Shown: piece after piece, positions 7,454 to 16,400 of the stretch
How the letters are laid out: each line of letters starts with the position of its first letter
Position numbering within the stretch: position 1 is the first letter of the stretch
NCBI RefSeq assembly: GCF_028368935.1
Contig: NZ_JAQNDK010000001.1
Coordinates: 2,790,001-2,854,000 of the forward strand
Length of the DNA stretch: 64,000 nt
From: Sorangium aterium
Lineage (GTDB): Bacteria; Myxococcota_A; Polyangia; Polyangiales; Polyangiaceae
Reading direction: 5' to 3'
The notes under the pieces: model-generated
The model's input: the letters and a program-made list of their open reading frames with translations, nothing else
The model's database searches: none
Told to the model about the DNA's origin: nothing
Program-made: the position numbers and the translations under genes

Positions 7454-10400
7454 GGGACGACCGGCAGGGGCAGGGGGAGGCCGTCGGGCGCGAGCGGCGG
7501 AGTCATGCCGGGCCGCGTCCGGAGGAAGAGGCCATCCTTGTACTCGAACGGGCGCTTCGTCTCGGGATCGATGACCCCCTGGCTCCACTCGCGGAGCTTG
7601 GCGTCGCCGAGGATGTCCGTGAAGAACGCGAGCCGCTGGATCGCGAGGTCGACCGCCGGATTCCGGACCTTCCACGCCTTCGCCCAGACGACGGACTCGA
7701 CGTAGAACTTGACCATGGCCTTGTCGGCGTCGTTGAGGAGCCGCTCGCGCGCGGCGCGCCACTGCTCGCGCCGGTTCTGCCGGAGCGCGTCGGCCGTCTC
7801 CTGGAGATCCTCGCGATCGCTCGTCTCGGCGAGCTTGAGCAGCTTCTCTTCCTTGTCCGTGTAGAGCCTCAGCCCCGGCGGGCGAGCGTTGTAGAGGCCG
7901 GTGCGGCAGGAGTCGTAGAGCGAGCCCTGACGCGCCCGCGCGGCCACCGACCACGGCCGCGACTCATAGGCAGTGATGACCTCCTGGAGCTCCTTCCAGT
8001 ACCTGTCGTTGGCCTTCGTGATGTCCGCCTCGAAGGCCCGCTTCACCTGGTCGATGACGCCCTCGTAGCGGTGGTGGCCGGTGTCGTAGTCGAACTCGGC
8101 CTTGATGCGATCGTCGATGGCCTTGTAGGCGCACTCCGCCGCCATATCGGCCTGCACCGAACCGAGGGCCTTCACCTTGTCGCCGGTCGCTGAATTCCGG
8201 AAGGACGTGAACGCCGTCATGGTGTTCTTGCACCAGTCCCGGGCCTTCGGATCGCCGCCGGCGGCGCGCATCTTGGACGCGTGGTACGCTGCCTGGACGA
8301 CATACCCGCTCGCGGCCGGGTTGTTCTTGTTGGCCGCGTAATACGCCTCCATCGACTGCGTGGCCTTGGTCCGCGCGGCGCGGTTCGGCCCCTCGTCGGC
8401 CCCCCGCTCGTCCCAGGCCTTCAGGTCCGCCGAGGCGACGAGGAAGTCGATGTCGGCCTTCTGCTCGGGGGGCGGGTTCAGGCTCATGAACGTGGCGCGC
8501 GAGGCGGTCATCTTGTCGCGCTCCCCGATGTTCGCGTAGAGCAGCACCGAGTTCCTGGCGGCGTCCCGGCGCGCCGCCTGCTCGAACCGACCGTTGCGAG
8601 CGATGGTGTCGTAGGTCTCGGCTGCGCTGCGGTAGTTGAAGAAGAGGACGTACGCGGCGGAGAGCGCGTCGTAGGCCTGCTTCAGGTACTTCACCCGCTC
8701 GGCGTAGCGCTTCGGATCGGGGTTCTTCGGAGGGTTCGCGCCCGGATCGCCCTTCTCGAGCTTCGAGAGGTTCTCCTCGCTGCCGTACTCCTTGATGAAC
8801 AGGGAGTACATCTCGATGGCCTGGTCGTAGTCGCCCACCTGCTTGTAGCAGTAAGCGCCGTTCATGGCGGCCTCCGGCGCCTCGTCGCGGGCCGGCGCCT
8901 TCTCGAGCGCGACCTTGTAGAGCGCCGCGGCCTCGCGCCAGGCGGCGACGCGCGCGGGGCCGTCCGGCATCTTCTCGGCCTTCTCGAAGGCCCGGGCCGC
9001 GTCGATGTAATAGCCGCGAGAGATCGTCGGCCGGGCGATGTCGCCCTCCTTCAGCTTCTGCTCCTCGCTGACGGCGCAGCTCCGCGTGAGCGCCGCCTCG
9101 GCGAGCTTGCGGCTCTGCTCGACGTTGTTCTCGAGGTTCGACATCGTCGTGAGCCGCTCCCACGCCTTGTAGCCGAACTCGGTCTTGCCGCACTGCGCTT
9201 CGTAGATGGGCTCCATCCGCTTGCGCGCCTCGGCGAACTGGCCGTAGAGGAAGTAGTAGTCGGCCGCCTGGAACGCGTAGAGGTCGAGGTTCTTCGGGGC
9301 GTCGAGCGCGGGAGGGACGCGCTGGATGTACTCGTCCCGCGCGGTGACAGCCGCCTGGACCTGGGGGGGCAGCGGCTCGGCGACCACGCGCTGCTGATCG
9401 CCCTCGCCGACGATCTTGACCTTCTCGCGCGGCTCGATCCCCTCGGCGCCGCTCGTCCGCTGGAAGAGCTTGTGTCGATCCAGGAGCGCCTGGTGGGCGG
9501 TGTCGACGACCATGTACGCAGCGGGCTGCAGGTACTTGTCGTCCTCGTTGGAGTCCCGCACGCCGACCGCCGAGCTCCTCGCCTGCTCGATCTCGTGCGT
9601 CGCGGGCGAGCGATCCATCGCCACCGTGATGACCACGACCATGTGGTGCGCGTCGGCGAGCCAGTACCGGCTCTCGTACGCGTCCGGGGCGTTCTCGTCC
9701 TGGGCCAGGTAGCCGGCCCAGCCCTGCGCGGCGAGGCGGTACTCGCCGAGCGCCCGCTCGAAGATCGGGTCGCGCGTCTCCTTGTCGCCGACCGTCAGCG
9801 CCTGCTGCACGAGCGCGCTGCCGGCGTTGGTGTGATCGGCGGCGGCCCGGCGCAGCCCGCCGCGCACGAGCCGCTCGGCGGTCTGGATCGCCTCGGGATC
9901 GTCCTTGTTCGCCTCGACCCACGGGGTCGTCCCGACGTACTGGGCGAGCTTCGTGCGCGCCTCGAGCGCCTTCGCCGAGTTCATCGCCCGCTCCGCCGTC
10001 CCCTCGCGCGACTGCGAGGTGAGCGTGTCGTAGATGTCCGCGATCTGGTTCTGGACGACGGGCGCGTCGCGGTGCATCGGCCACTTCTTGAGGAGGATCT
10101 CGCTCACCTCGATCGTGTTCCGATACTGATTGAGCTCCTTGAACTCCAGCGCGAGCGCCTTGTAGATCTCGACCGTCCACTTCTGATCCTGCGGGATCAG
10201 CTTGGGATCCTGGACGCGATCGATGGCGATCCGCATCTTCTGCTCGGCCATGCGCGGGTCGGTCTCGACGTCGAGGACGTCGTTCCGCGGGACGTAGGGC
10301 TCGTCCGGTCCGGGGCCGACGAAGTCGAGGTACGTGAGCGAGCCGGCGATGTAGGTGTACGCCTCGGCGCGGAAATCCGCGCCAGGATCGCCCGTCAGCT

Positions 10401-11874
10401 TCTCCTGTTCGTCGGTGTAGCGGAGCAGCTCGATGAACTGGCGTACCGAGGTCTCGTATCGCTGCTGCTTGAAGTACGTCCAGGCGAGCTTGTACATCGC
10501 GACGCCGTGGACGGGGGGCTTCTTGTACTTGATGGACTGCCGGTACGCCGACTCCGCCCTGTTGTAGTTGAACGGGCCGCCGGCGCGGTCGATCTCGTTG
10601 AAATGGTAGTCGCCGATCTGCCACCAGACCTCGGCGACGTAGCGGGGCTCCGCGCCGAGCGCCGTCTTCTGCGGGATCGGCTGGCAATCGTCCGTATACG
10701 GATCGACGTACGCCGTCTCGTCCTCGGTGACGGGCGCCCGCCCCCGCGCGCCCTTGCGCGCCTGGAGCGCCCGGCCGCCCGGCGTGGACCCGATGGGCGT
10801 CGGGTGGCGCGCCTCCCAGCCGGTCCAGTAATCGTTGTCGTGGTCCTGCGGGAGCTTGCCGACGATGTCGCGCGTCGGATCCTTCGGGTCGGTCTCGACG
10901 GGATAGGGATACTTGTTGTGGCACACGAGCGAGCGCCACACCTGCTGCGCCTCGGGGAACCGGACCGAATCGTTCAGCGCATGGCCGAGGTAGTAATAGA
11001 TCCCGGCGAGCTCACGGTACTGGGGGAACTCGCGGATGACGCGCTTGTAGAGCGCGATGGCCGGGAGCAGCGCGACGCTGAGATCCTCGCTCGCGTCGTT
11101 GTCGGTGCGCGCGCGCTCCTCGTAGAGCGCGGCCAGGCGGAACATCGCGTCGGGCGTGTTCTCGGGGTGGGCGTTGGGGCCGCTGTAGCGCTCGACGAAC
11201 ACCTCGAGCCGGCGGATCGCCTCTTCCCGGGCGTCGCGGAGCCCCTTCCTCTCGATCTCGATCTCGCGGTCGAGCGACGAGAGGATGCGGCGGCGCCTGT
11301 CCTCGTAGTGGTGCTGCACGATGCGCGTGATGGCGCTCCGGTAGTCGCGCGCCGCCTTCTCGTAGGCGGACGCCTCCTTCTCGAGCGCGGCGAGCGCCGC
11401 CAGCTGGGCCGGCGTCGGAGGAGGAGGCGGCGGCGCCTGCTTGCGCCCGACCGACATCGGCGGCGCGAAGGGTTGCACCGCTGGCGCAGCCGGCGCCGTG
11501 ACGCCAGGCGCAGCCGTCGTCGGCGCAGCCGTGGCGCTGGGCGCGGCCGTCGTCGGTGCAGCCGTGGCGCCGGGCGCAGCCGTCGTCGGCGCAGCCGTGG
11601 CGCTGGGCGCAGACGTTGTCGGCGCGGCCGCGGGAACGGCAGACGCCGCCGGCGCTGGCTGGCCGCCCGGCTGGGAGAGCGCGAGCGGCGCGACCGCCAG
11701 CACCAGCGCAAGGCTGGCAAACCCGAGCGCGCCGCGCGGGCGACGGCGCCCCGGTCGCACGACGCCGCCGAGCGGCCCGCGCGCGCCCGCCGGTCCGAGG
11801 ATCTGCGCCCCTGCTCCTCCTCGCGACGCGCCAGAGATCTGCGGCGCGCTCGCGCCGCCACGCTCCTTGCTCAC
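7450..11874 (-). CDS. Giant periplasmic TPR protein, GltD/AgmU/NfsD-like
   Basis: A 1,474-aa protein. The N-terminus is Arg/Gly-rich and cytoplasmic-looking, followed by a hydrophobic signal or anchor (about residues 48-67, ASLALVLAVAPLALSQP). Next comes an Ala/Pro/Thr tandem-repeat linker (about 75-135) and a coiled-coil start (AQLAALAALEKEASAYEKAARDY). The remainder is a long helical-repeat solenoid with recognisable TPR pairs, such as VAMYKLAWTYFKQQRYETSVRQF, AAMNGAYCYKQVGDYDQAIEMY and AYVLFFNYRSAAETYDTI. Size, order and neighbours fit GltD (AgmU) or NfsD, the large periplasmic TPR component. It starts with GTG overlapping the preceding TGA (GTGA). It is longer than the roughly 1,200 aa I recall for AgmU. 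Confidence 0.75.
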   Translation of the reverse strand: MSKERGGASAPQISGASRGGAGAQILGPAGARGPLGGVVRPGRRRPRGALGFASLALVLAVAPLALSQPGGQPAPAASAVPAAAPTTSAPSATAAPTTAAPGATAAPTTAAPSATAAPTTAAPGVTAPAAPAVQPFAPPMSVGRKQAPPPPPPTPAQLAALAALEKEASAYEKAARDYRSAITRIVQHHYEDRRRRILSSLDREIEIERKGLRDAREEAIRRLEVFVERYSGPNAHPENTPDAMFRLAALYEERARTDNDASEDLSVALLPAIALYKRVIREFPQYRELAGIYYYLGHALNDSVRFPEAQQVWRSLVCHNKYPYPVETDPKDPTRDIVGKLPQDHDNDYWTGWEARHPTPIGSTPGGRALQARKGARGRAPVTEDETAYVDPYTDDCQPIPQKTALGAEPRYVAEVWWQIGDYHFNEIDRAGGPFNYNRAESAYRQSIKYKKPPVHGVAMYKLAWTYFKQQRYETSVRQFIELLRYTDEQEKLTGDPGADFRAEAYTYIAGSLTYLDFVGPGPDEPYVPRNDVLDVETDPRMAEQKMRIAIDRVQDPKLIPQDQKWTVEIYKALALEFKELNQYRNTIEVSEILLKKWPMHRDAPVVQNQIADIYDTLTSQSREGTAERAMNSAKALEARTKLAQYVGTTPWVEANKDDPEAIQTAERLVRGGLRRAAADHTNAGSALVQQALTVGDKETRDPIFERALGEYRLAAQGWAGYLAQDENAPDAYESRYWLADAHHMVVVITVAMDRSPATHEIEQARSSAVGVRDSNEDDKYLQPAAYMVVDTAHQALLDRHKLFQRTSGAEGIEPREKVKIVGEGDQQRVVAEPLPPQVQAAVTARDEYIQRVPPALDAPKNLDLYAFQAADYYFLYGQFAEARKRMEPIYEAQCGKTEFGYKAWERLTTMSNLENNVEQSRKLAEAALTRSCAVSEEQKLKEGDIARPTISRGYYIDAARAFEKAEKMPDGPARVAAWREAAALYKVALEKAPARDEAPEAAMNGAYCYKQVGDYDQAIEMYSLFIKEYGSEENLSKLEKGDPGANPPKNPDPKRYAERVKYLKQAYDALSAAYVLFFNYRSAAETYDTIARNGRFEQAARRDAARNSVLLYANIGERDKMTASRATFMSLNPPPEQKADIDFLVASADLKAWDERGADEGPNRAARTKATQSMEAYYAANKNNPAASGYVVQAAYHASKMRAAGGDPKARDWCKNTMTAFTSFRNSATGDKVKALGSVQADMAAECAYKAIDDRIKAEFDYDTGHHRYEGVIDQVKRAFEADITKANDRYWKELQEVITAYESRPWSVAARARQGSLYDSCRTGLYNARPPGLRLYTDKEEKLLKLAETSDREDLQETADALRQNRREQWRAARERLLNDADKAMVKFYVESVVWAKAWKVRNPAVDLAIQRLAFFTDILGDAKLREWSQGVIDPETKRPFEYKDGLFLRTRPGMTPPLAPDGLPLPLPVVP
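11500..11640 (-). repeat. 33-bp tandem repeat in the large TPR gene
   Basis: Units encoding (S/G)ATAAPTTAAP repeat about four times (11 aa, 33 bp), alternating Ser/Gly with a 66-bp super-period. They form the flexible linker after the signal/anchor. Confidence 0.75.
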
Positions 11875-14279
11875 TTCTCGTCCTCCGGATCGCCGCTGTC
11901 GTCGAGGACCTCGTTGAGCTCCTCCTTGAGGACCCGATCCTCACGGGCGCGCTCGACCTGCAGGCTGCGAACGCGCGTCATCTGCTCCTCGCGGACCTCC
12001 CACGCCTCCTCGGTGATGCCGACGTCGGCGCGCAGGATGATGTTCTTCAGCCGGTCGCGGACGAGGCCGAAGTTTCGCATCGCGACCTCGCCGACGACGA
12101 GGCGCGCCTCCCTGTCGAGCGCGTCGAGCTGCACCGAGTAGTGAACGACGTTCGCCGTCTCCCGGCCGACGATCTGCCGGAGCCCCGAGGACTTCTGGGC
12201 GACCTCTCCCTCGATGTCGCGGAGCGCCGCCTCGACCTTCGCGTCCGCCGCGTCGCCGGCGCGGAGCACCGGCAGGATCCGCTGCGCGTACGCCGCGAGA
12301 TCCGCGCCGCCGGCGCCCGCCGCGGCCAGCTCCGCCTCGCGGGTCAAGGCGTCGCGGTGGGCCTTGCGCGTCTGCGCGTCCTCGATGAAGCGCTGGTCGC
12401 CGAAGCCGACCTGGACCCGGCCCGCGCTGACCTGCTTGCGGAGCACGTCGGTCTGCTGGCGGTAGAGCGCGAGGTCGCGCTCGTTCTGCGCGAGCTCGAT
12501 CTCGAACCGGGCGATGCTCGCGGGATCCCGGACGACCCCGGCGTGCGGCCCCTCGCGGAGCAGCCGCCTGAGCCCGTTGATCGTCGCCTGCAGCGAGTCG
12601 GTCTGCAGCGTGAGCTGCTGCAGGCGCTGCGACTGGGTGTTCCACTGCTTGAGCGCCTGCGCCTCGCGATCCTGGAAGTCGGCGTCCGTGACGGGCACCC
12701 GCGCGAGGCGCTTCTCCAGCGCCCTACGCCTCGCGCGCGCGCTGCCGATCTCGCCCGAGAGCGAGTCGTCCTCCACGTCGTCCATACCCTGGCCGAGCGC
12801 GAGGCGCGCCAGCGCGACCCGGTTGAGCAGCGCGAGCGCCTTCTCCTCGCCGGCCTTGAGCTCCGGGAAGGCGCGCACCCGGTTGGGCGAGCTGAGCACG
12901 GCGTTCAGCTTCTCGATGAGCTCGTTCGACTGCTTGATCAGCTCGCGGCAGTGGTTGATGTCGTCGATCACCGCGAACGCGGCCGGGCCGTCCTCGGCCT
13001 CGCGCGCCCACTGCACCGCTAGCGGCGGGAGCGAGGTGGTCGTGTCGAGCGCCTCGAGCTGCTCCTGGCTCAGCTTGTCGTAGTAGACCGCGGGATCGCT
13101 CGTCGAGCCGAGGAAGGCGTCCACGCGCGCGCGCATCGGGTCGTACGTGGCGCGGACCCCCTCGTACACCTTCAGCGCCTTCTCGAAGCGGCCCGCGCGC
13201 AGCATCAGGTCGCCGCGGAGCAGCGAGCCGTCCGCGATGTTCTGGCTGTCCGGCTCGGCGATCGCGAGGATCTCGAGCGATCGCTGGGCGCGATCCACGT
13301 CGCCCAGGCGGACATACACCCACGCGAGCTCGTAGAGCATCGTCCCGAACTCGGGCGAGACGCGGTCGATGTGGCCGTAGGCCTGCACGGCCTGGGACCA
13401 CTGGTCGGCCTCGTAGAAGAGCCGCCCGATCGCGAGCCACGCGAGGTCGATGACGCGCCGGTGCTCCGCGGTGTCGGCCGGGAGCTGCGTCACCTTCTGG
13501 AACAGATCGATCGCGGCGACGTAGCGGGTCTTGGGCACCGCCGGGGGCGCATCGCCCTCCTTGAGCGGCTCGGGCGGGGGCGTCGCCTCCTTCACCGCGA
13601 TCAGGCCGAGCAGGTACCTCGCCTGGTGGAAGTACTCGCTCTGCGGGTCGACCGCGCCGAGCGAGGCCTTCGCGCCGCCGAAGTCCTTCTTCACGTAGAG
13701 GCCCTTGCCGCGCGCGTACGCGAGGGCGCTCCCCGCCGTGGAGGCCGGGACGCTGTTCATCGACGCGAAGACGGCGTCGAGCGCGTCGTAGTCCTTGATC
13801 CGGAGGCAGATGTCCACGAGCCGGCCGAGCGCCTTCGCCTGGTAGGCGGCGAAGCGCGGCTCGGCGCTGCTCGCGACGATCCGCAGAAAGACCCGGCGGG
13901 CCGAGAGGTACTGCTTCGAGCGGAAGTACGTCTCCCCGAGCAGCGTGAGCGCGTCCGGGAACGCCGTCGGATGGTCGGGGTACTTCTCGACCACCTGGTT
14001 CAGCACGTTCGCCGCCCGCTCGTAATCCCTGGAGCCCATCAGGAGCTGGGCGTCAGCGATGCGCTGGGCCGGCGTGCGCTGCTCGCCGCGGGACTTGTGG
14101 ATCGCCGCCTGGATGGCGCCCAGCCCGGACGTGACGCTGCCGATCTGCTGAGAGGCGCTCGTGTAGGCGCGCTCGGAGTCCAGGGCCCACGCTCCGGCGG
14201 GGGCCGCGGTCGTGGCCGCGCCGAGCACGAGCAGGCCAAGCAAGGCAGGGAGTCCCCGCGATCCGGTGTCCCAGGTCAT
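11871..14279 (-). CDS. Periplasmic TPR/coiled-coil protein, GltC/NfsC-like position
   Basis: An 802-aa protein with a signal peptide (cleavage about AGAWA, residue 32). The N-terminal half is TPR-like (ADAQLLMGSRDYERAANVLNQVVEKYPDHP, ALTLLGETYFRSKQYLSARRVF, LAWVYVRLGDVDRAQRSLEIL). The C-terminal half is a long charged coiled coil (about 430-790) with repeated RRLLREG, QNERDLALYRQQTDVLRKQ and ALDREARL segments. In Myxococcus the nfs order is C-D-E-G, and this gene sits in the C position. The assignment rests on order and TPR content, not on a diagnostic motif. The 14-kb group of overlapping genes implies one long transcript. Confidence 0.7.
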   Translation of the reverse strand: MTWDTGSRGLPALLGLLVLGAATTAAPAGAWALDSERAYTSASQQIGSVTSGLGAIQAAIHKSRGEQRTPAQRIADAQLLMGSRDYERAANVLNQVVEKYPDHPTAFPDALTLLGETYFRSKQYLSARRVFLRIVASSAEPRFAAYQAKALGRLVDICLRIKDYDALDAVFASMNSVPASTAGSALAYARGKGLYVKKDFGGAKASLGAVDPQSEYFHQARYLLGLIAVKEATPPPEPLKEGDAPPAVPKTRYVAAIDLFQKVTQLPADTAEHRRVIDLAWLAIGRLFYEADQWSQAVQAYGHIDRVSPEFGTMLYELAWVYVRLGDVDRAQRSLEILAIAEPDSQNIADGSLLRGDLMLRAGRFEKALKVYEGVRATYDPMRARVDAFLGSTSDPAVYYDKLSQEQLEALDTTTSLPPLAVQWAREAEDGPAAFAVIDDINHCRELIKQSNELIEKLNAVLSSPNRVRAFPELKAGEEKALALLNRVALARLALGQGMDDVEDDSLSGEIGSARARRRALEKRLARVPVTDADFQDREAQALKQWNTQSQRLQQLTLQTDSLQATINGLRRLLREGPHAGVVRDPASIARFEIELAQNERDLALYRQQTDVLRKQVSAGRVQVGFGDQRFIEDAQTRKAHRDALTREAELAAAGAGGADLAAYAQRILPVLRAGDAADAKVEAALRDIEGEVAQKSSGLRQIVGRETANVVHYSVQLDALDREARLVVGEVAMRNFGLVRDRLKNIILRADVGITEEAWEVREEQMTRVRSLQVERAREDRVLKEELNEVLDDSGDPEDEK

Positions 14280-14305
14280 GGTGGCTTGTCCTAACGAGCT
14301 CGAAC

Positions 14306-15226
14306 CTACTTCCCACCCGCGGCAGCGGACGGCTGCCCGGGAGCATCCGAGAGGCCGCTCACGATCTTCTCGACGAAGCGGACGGCTGGCCGCTCTTCGA
14401 GCGGGGTGGTGACGCCGCCCTTCTCGAACGCGACCGCCTGGAGGTTGATGGTCTTGCCCTCGACCGCCGTAAAGGAATGGCTGGAGCGCACCTCGAAGCG
14501 GTAGCCCCGGAGGTAGGAGAACACCCCGTAGCCGTTGCCCTGCAGGTTCACGAGCACCTGGAGCGTGTGATCTCCCGGCGGAACGGAGCCGTTGAAGATC
14601 GGGATCTCGGTCTGCTCGGCGAGGGCGCCCGACTGATCGGTCTTGTTGTACTGGACCGCGCCATCCAGGACGATCAGCACGCGCGTGACGCGGAACGCGG
14701 ACGACAGCTCGTTGTTGAATCGGATCGAGGCGCGCGAGCCGGCGCCGCCGCCGGAGAGGATCGTGTCGCTGAGGAGCGAGAGCCGCGTGTGGCTGCGTCG
14801 GATCTGCTCCTTGAGTTCGTCGATGCGTTGCTCCAGATCGCGCAGCCGCACCGCATAGGTCGGACCGTCCATCGCCGGAGCGGCGGCCGCGCCTGCAGCC
14901 GGTGCGCTCGTTGAGGCAGGAGGCGCCGCCGGGGCGGCCGTCGCGCCGGGCGCCGCCGCTCCCGCAGCGGGGGCGACCGTCGCGGCAGGCGCCGCCGCGC
15001 CCGCAGCCGGCGCGACCGTCGCGGAAGCAGGCGCAGGAGCCGCTTGCGCTCCGTTGACAGGCGCGGGCGCTGCGGGGACAGCCGGTGCTGCGGAGGCCCC
15101 CGGCGCCACAGAGGCGGCGGGAGCAGCGGCCTTGCCCGCCGCGCCGCCCGGGGCCTGCGCGAAGGCGGGCATCGACATCAAGAACGAGGCTCCCACCCCC
15201 ACAGCCAGCATCCTGATAAGTCGCAT
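14306..15226 (-). CDS. Secreted Ala/Pro-rich protein with coiled coil, first gene of Glt/Nfs-like operon
   Basis: A 306-aa protein with a signal peptide (MRLIRMLAVGVGASFLMSMPAFA). An Ala/Pro/Val low-complexity linker (about 25-120, units like VAPAAGAAAPAAT) is followed by a short coiled coil (VRLRDLEQRIDELKEQIRRS). The C-terminal beta-rich domain is about 150 aa (FRVTRVLIVLDGAVQY, GSVPPGDHTLQVLVNLQGN, GYRFEVRSSHSFTAVEG). The last domain reads like an Ig/PEGA-type periplasmic fold (PGDHTLQV). Ala/Pro-rich proteins like this are often mis-annotated as dihydrolipoamide acetyltransferase; no lipoyl or catalytic motif is present. It heads the operon, so it is probably a periplasmic part of the same machine. 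Confidence 0.7.
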   Translation of the reverse strand: MRLIRMLAVGVGASFLMSMPAFAQAPGGAAGKAAAPAASVAPGASAAPAVPAAPAPVNGAQAAPAPASATVAPAAGAAAPAATVAPAAGAAAPGATAAPAAPPASTSAPAAGAAAAPAMDGPTYAVRLRDLEQRIDELKEQIRRSHTRLSLLSDTILSGGGAGSRASIRFNNELSSAFRVTRVLIVLDGAVQYNKTDQSGALAEQTEIPIFNGSVPPGDHTLQVLVNLQGNGYGVFSYLRGYRFEVRSSHSFTAVEGKTINLQAVAFEKGGVTTPLEERPAVRFVEKIVSGLSDAPGQPSAAAGGK

Positions 15227-15760
15227 CGAAAGGTAACCTCGTGGTTGAACCCTCGTCAGCAGAGGGAGGGGCGACCTCTCGCCCGGTGCCGGGGAGTCTA
15301 GTGGCGGCGGGCTTCCGAGCGCAACGACCTGGACACCTGCCTCCTCCCCCGGCGCAGGCTCCCGTCGCTCACGGCGCAATGACAGCGCGGCGCGGCCGAA
15401 ATCGTGTGAGGCCCCTCCCGTAGCCGGCGCCGCGGCGTCCTCAGCCGGTCCGCAGGGCGCTGCCCCGAGAACGTCACGCGACCGCGACCGGCTCTCCCCG
15501 CCGGCGGCGCGCGGCGCGCGCAGAGATCTGCGCACGCCCGTCCCCCTGCCCTTCCCCGGCCTCGGGCGCTGCGGGCGAAGGGGGCTCGCTCGCTCGGGGG
15601 CGGATCCGCTAAGGTGCGCTTGTGTCAGGGGAAGGAGTGCTTCTCAGATCTTCGAGCCGCGCTGCGCGTCCGATCCGACGCCGCGGTCGCCGCCGCGAAC
15701 ACTCCGCCGCCCGGGCCGCCGAAGGAGCGCCGCAGAGGCTCGGCCGCTCCGGGAGCTAGG
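15227..15760. other. Intergenic region between the divergent Glt/Nfs-like and ECF sigma genes
   Basis: This 534-nt stretch separates two divergent transcription units, so both promoters should lie here. I see no close match to a -10/-35 pair, no TetR- or LexA-like site and no RNA gene. It contains GC-rich short inverted repeats but nothing decisive. A promoter recognised by an alternative sigma factor, perhaps the neighbouring one, would fit but cannot be shown. Confidence 0.5.
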
Positions 15761-16381
15761 ATGGTCCCGATTTCTCGAGAGGAGGTCACGGACGAAGCGC
15801 TGATGATGCGCTTCCAGGGCGGCGACCGCGCGGCGTTCGCCGGGCTCGTCCGGCGGCACAAAACGTCCATCTACAACTTCATCCTGCGACAGGTCCGCGG
15901 GCCTGCGATCGCCGAGGATCTGGTGCAGGATGTGTTCGTGAAGATCGTGCAGAGCGCCTCCGACTTCAAGCACGAGGCCAGGTTCACCACCTGGGCGTTC
16001 GCCATCGCGCGCAACGTCTGCATCGATCACCTGCGCAAGATGTCGCTCCGGCGCCACCCGTCGCTCGACCAGGGCTCCGGGGAGGGCGGCGACGGCCCGA
16101 CGCTCGGCGAGCGGACCGCGGACCCGGCGCCCCAGGCCGCGGTGGACCGCGTCGCGATCGGGACCGAGATGGGGCAGCGCATCGTCCGCGCGGTCGAGGG
16201 CCTCCCGCACGAGCAGCGGGAGGTCTTCCTGCTCCGGGAGATCGGGCACGTGCCCTTCAAGGACATCGCCCACATCGTGGGGGTGCCCGAGAACACGGTG
16301 AAGAGCCGGATGCGCTACGCCCTGGAGCGGCTCCAGGAGGCCCTCTCGGAGTACGAGGATTACGCGAGGGCGCTGCGCTAG
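15761..16381 (+). CDS. ECF-family RNA polymerase sigma factor
   Basis: A 206-aa sigma-70 family protein. Region 2 is clear: YNFILRQVRGPAIAEDLVQDVFVKIVQ, then TTWAFAIARNVCIDHLR. Region 4 ends the protein: LPHEQREVFLLREIGHVPFKDIAHIVGVPENTVKSRMRYALERL, a typical helix-turn-helix. There is no region 1 or 3, as expected of an ECF factor. The ATG was chosen because GGGAG lies about 7 nt before it; in-frame sequence upstream lacks family similarity. It is followed after 19 nt by a zinc-finger anti-sigma gene, so the pair should form a membrane-controlled switch. The signal it answers to is unknown. Confidence 0.9.
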   Translation: MVPISREEVTDEALMMRFQGGDRAAFAGLVRRHKTSIYNFILRQVRGPAIAEDLVQDVFVKIVQSASDFKHEARFTTWAFAIARNVCIDHLRKMSLRRHPSLDQGSGEGGDGPTLGERTADPAPQAAVDRVAIGTEMGQRIVRAVEGLPHEQREVFLLREIGHVPFKDIAHIVGVPENTVKSRMRYALERLQEALSEYEDYARALR

Positions 16382-16400
16382 CGCTCCGGAAGAGCTGTCT

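Noticed and set aside
8281-12141. A 1,286-codon open frame on the plus strand.
   Set aside because: Arg/Leu/Val-rich composition typical of antisense frames in GC-rich DNA; the minus-strand TPR proteins have clear repeats and signal peptides.
14306-15226. Dihydrolipoamide acetyltransferase (automatic-style label suggested by the Ala/Pro linker).
   Set aside because: No lipoyl domain or catalytic HxxxD is present; it is an exported protein with a coiled coil.
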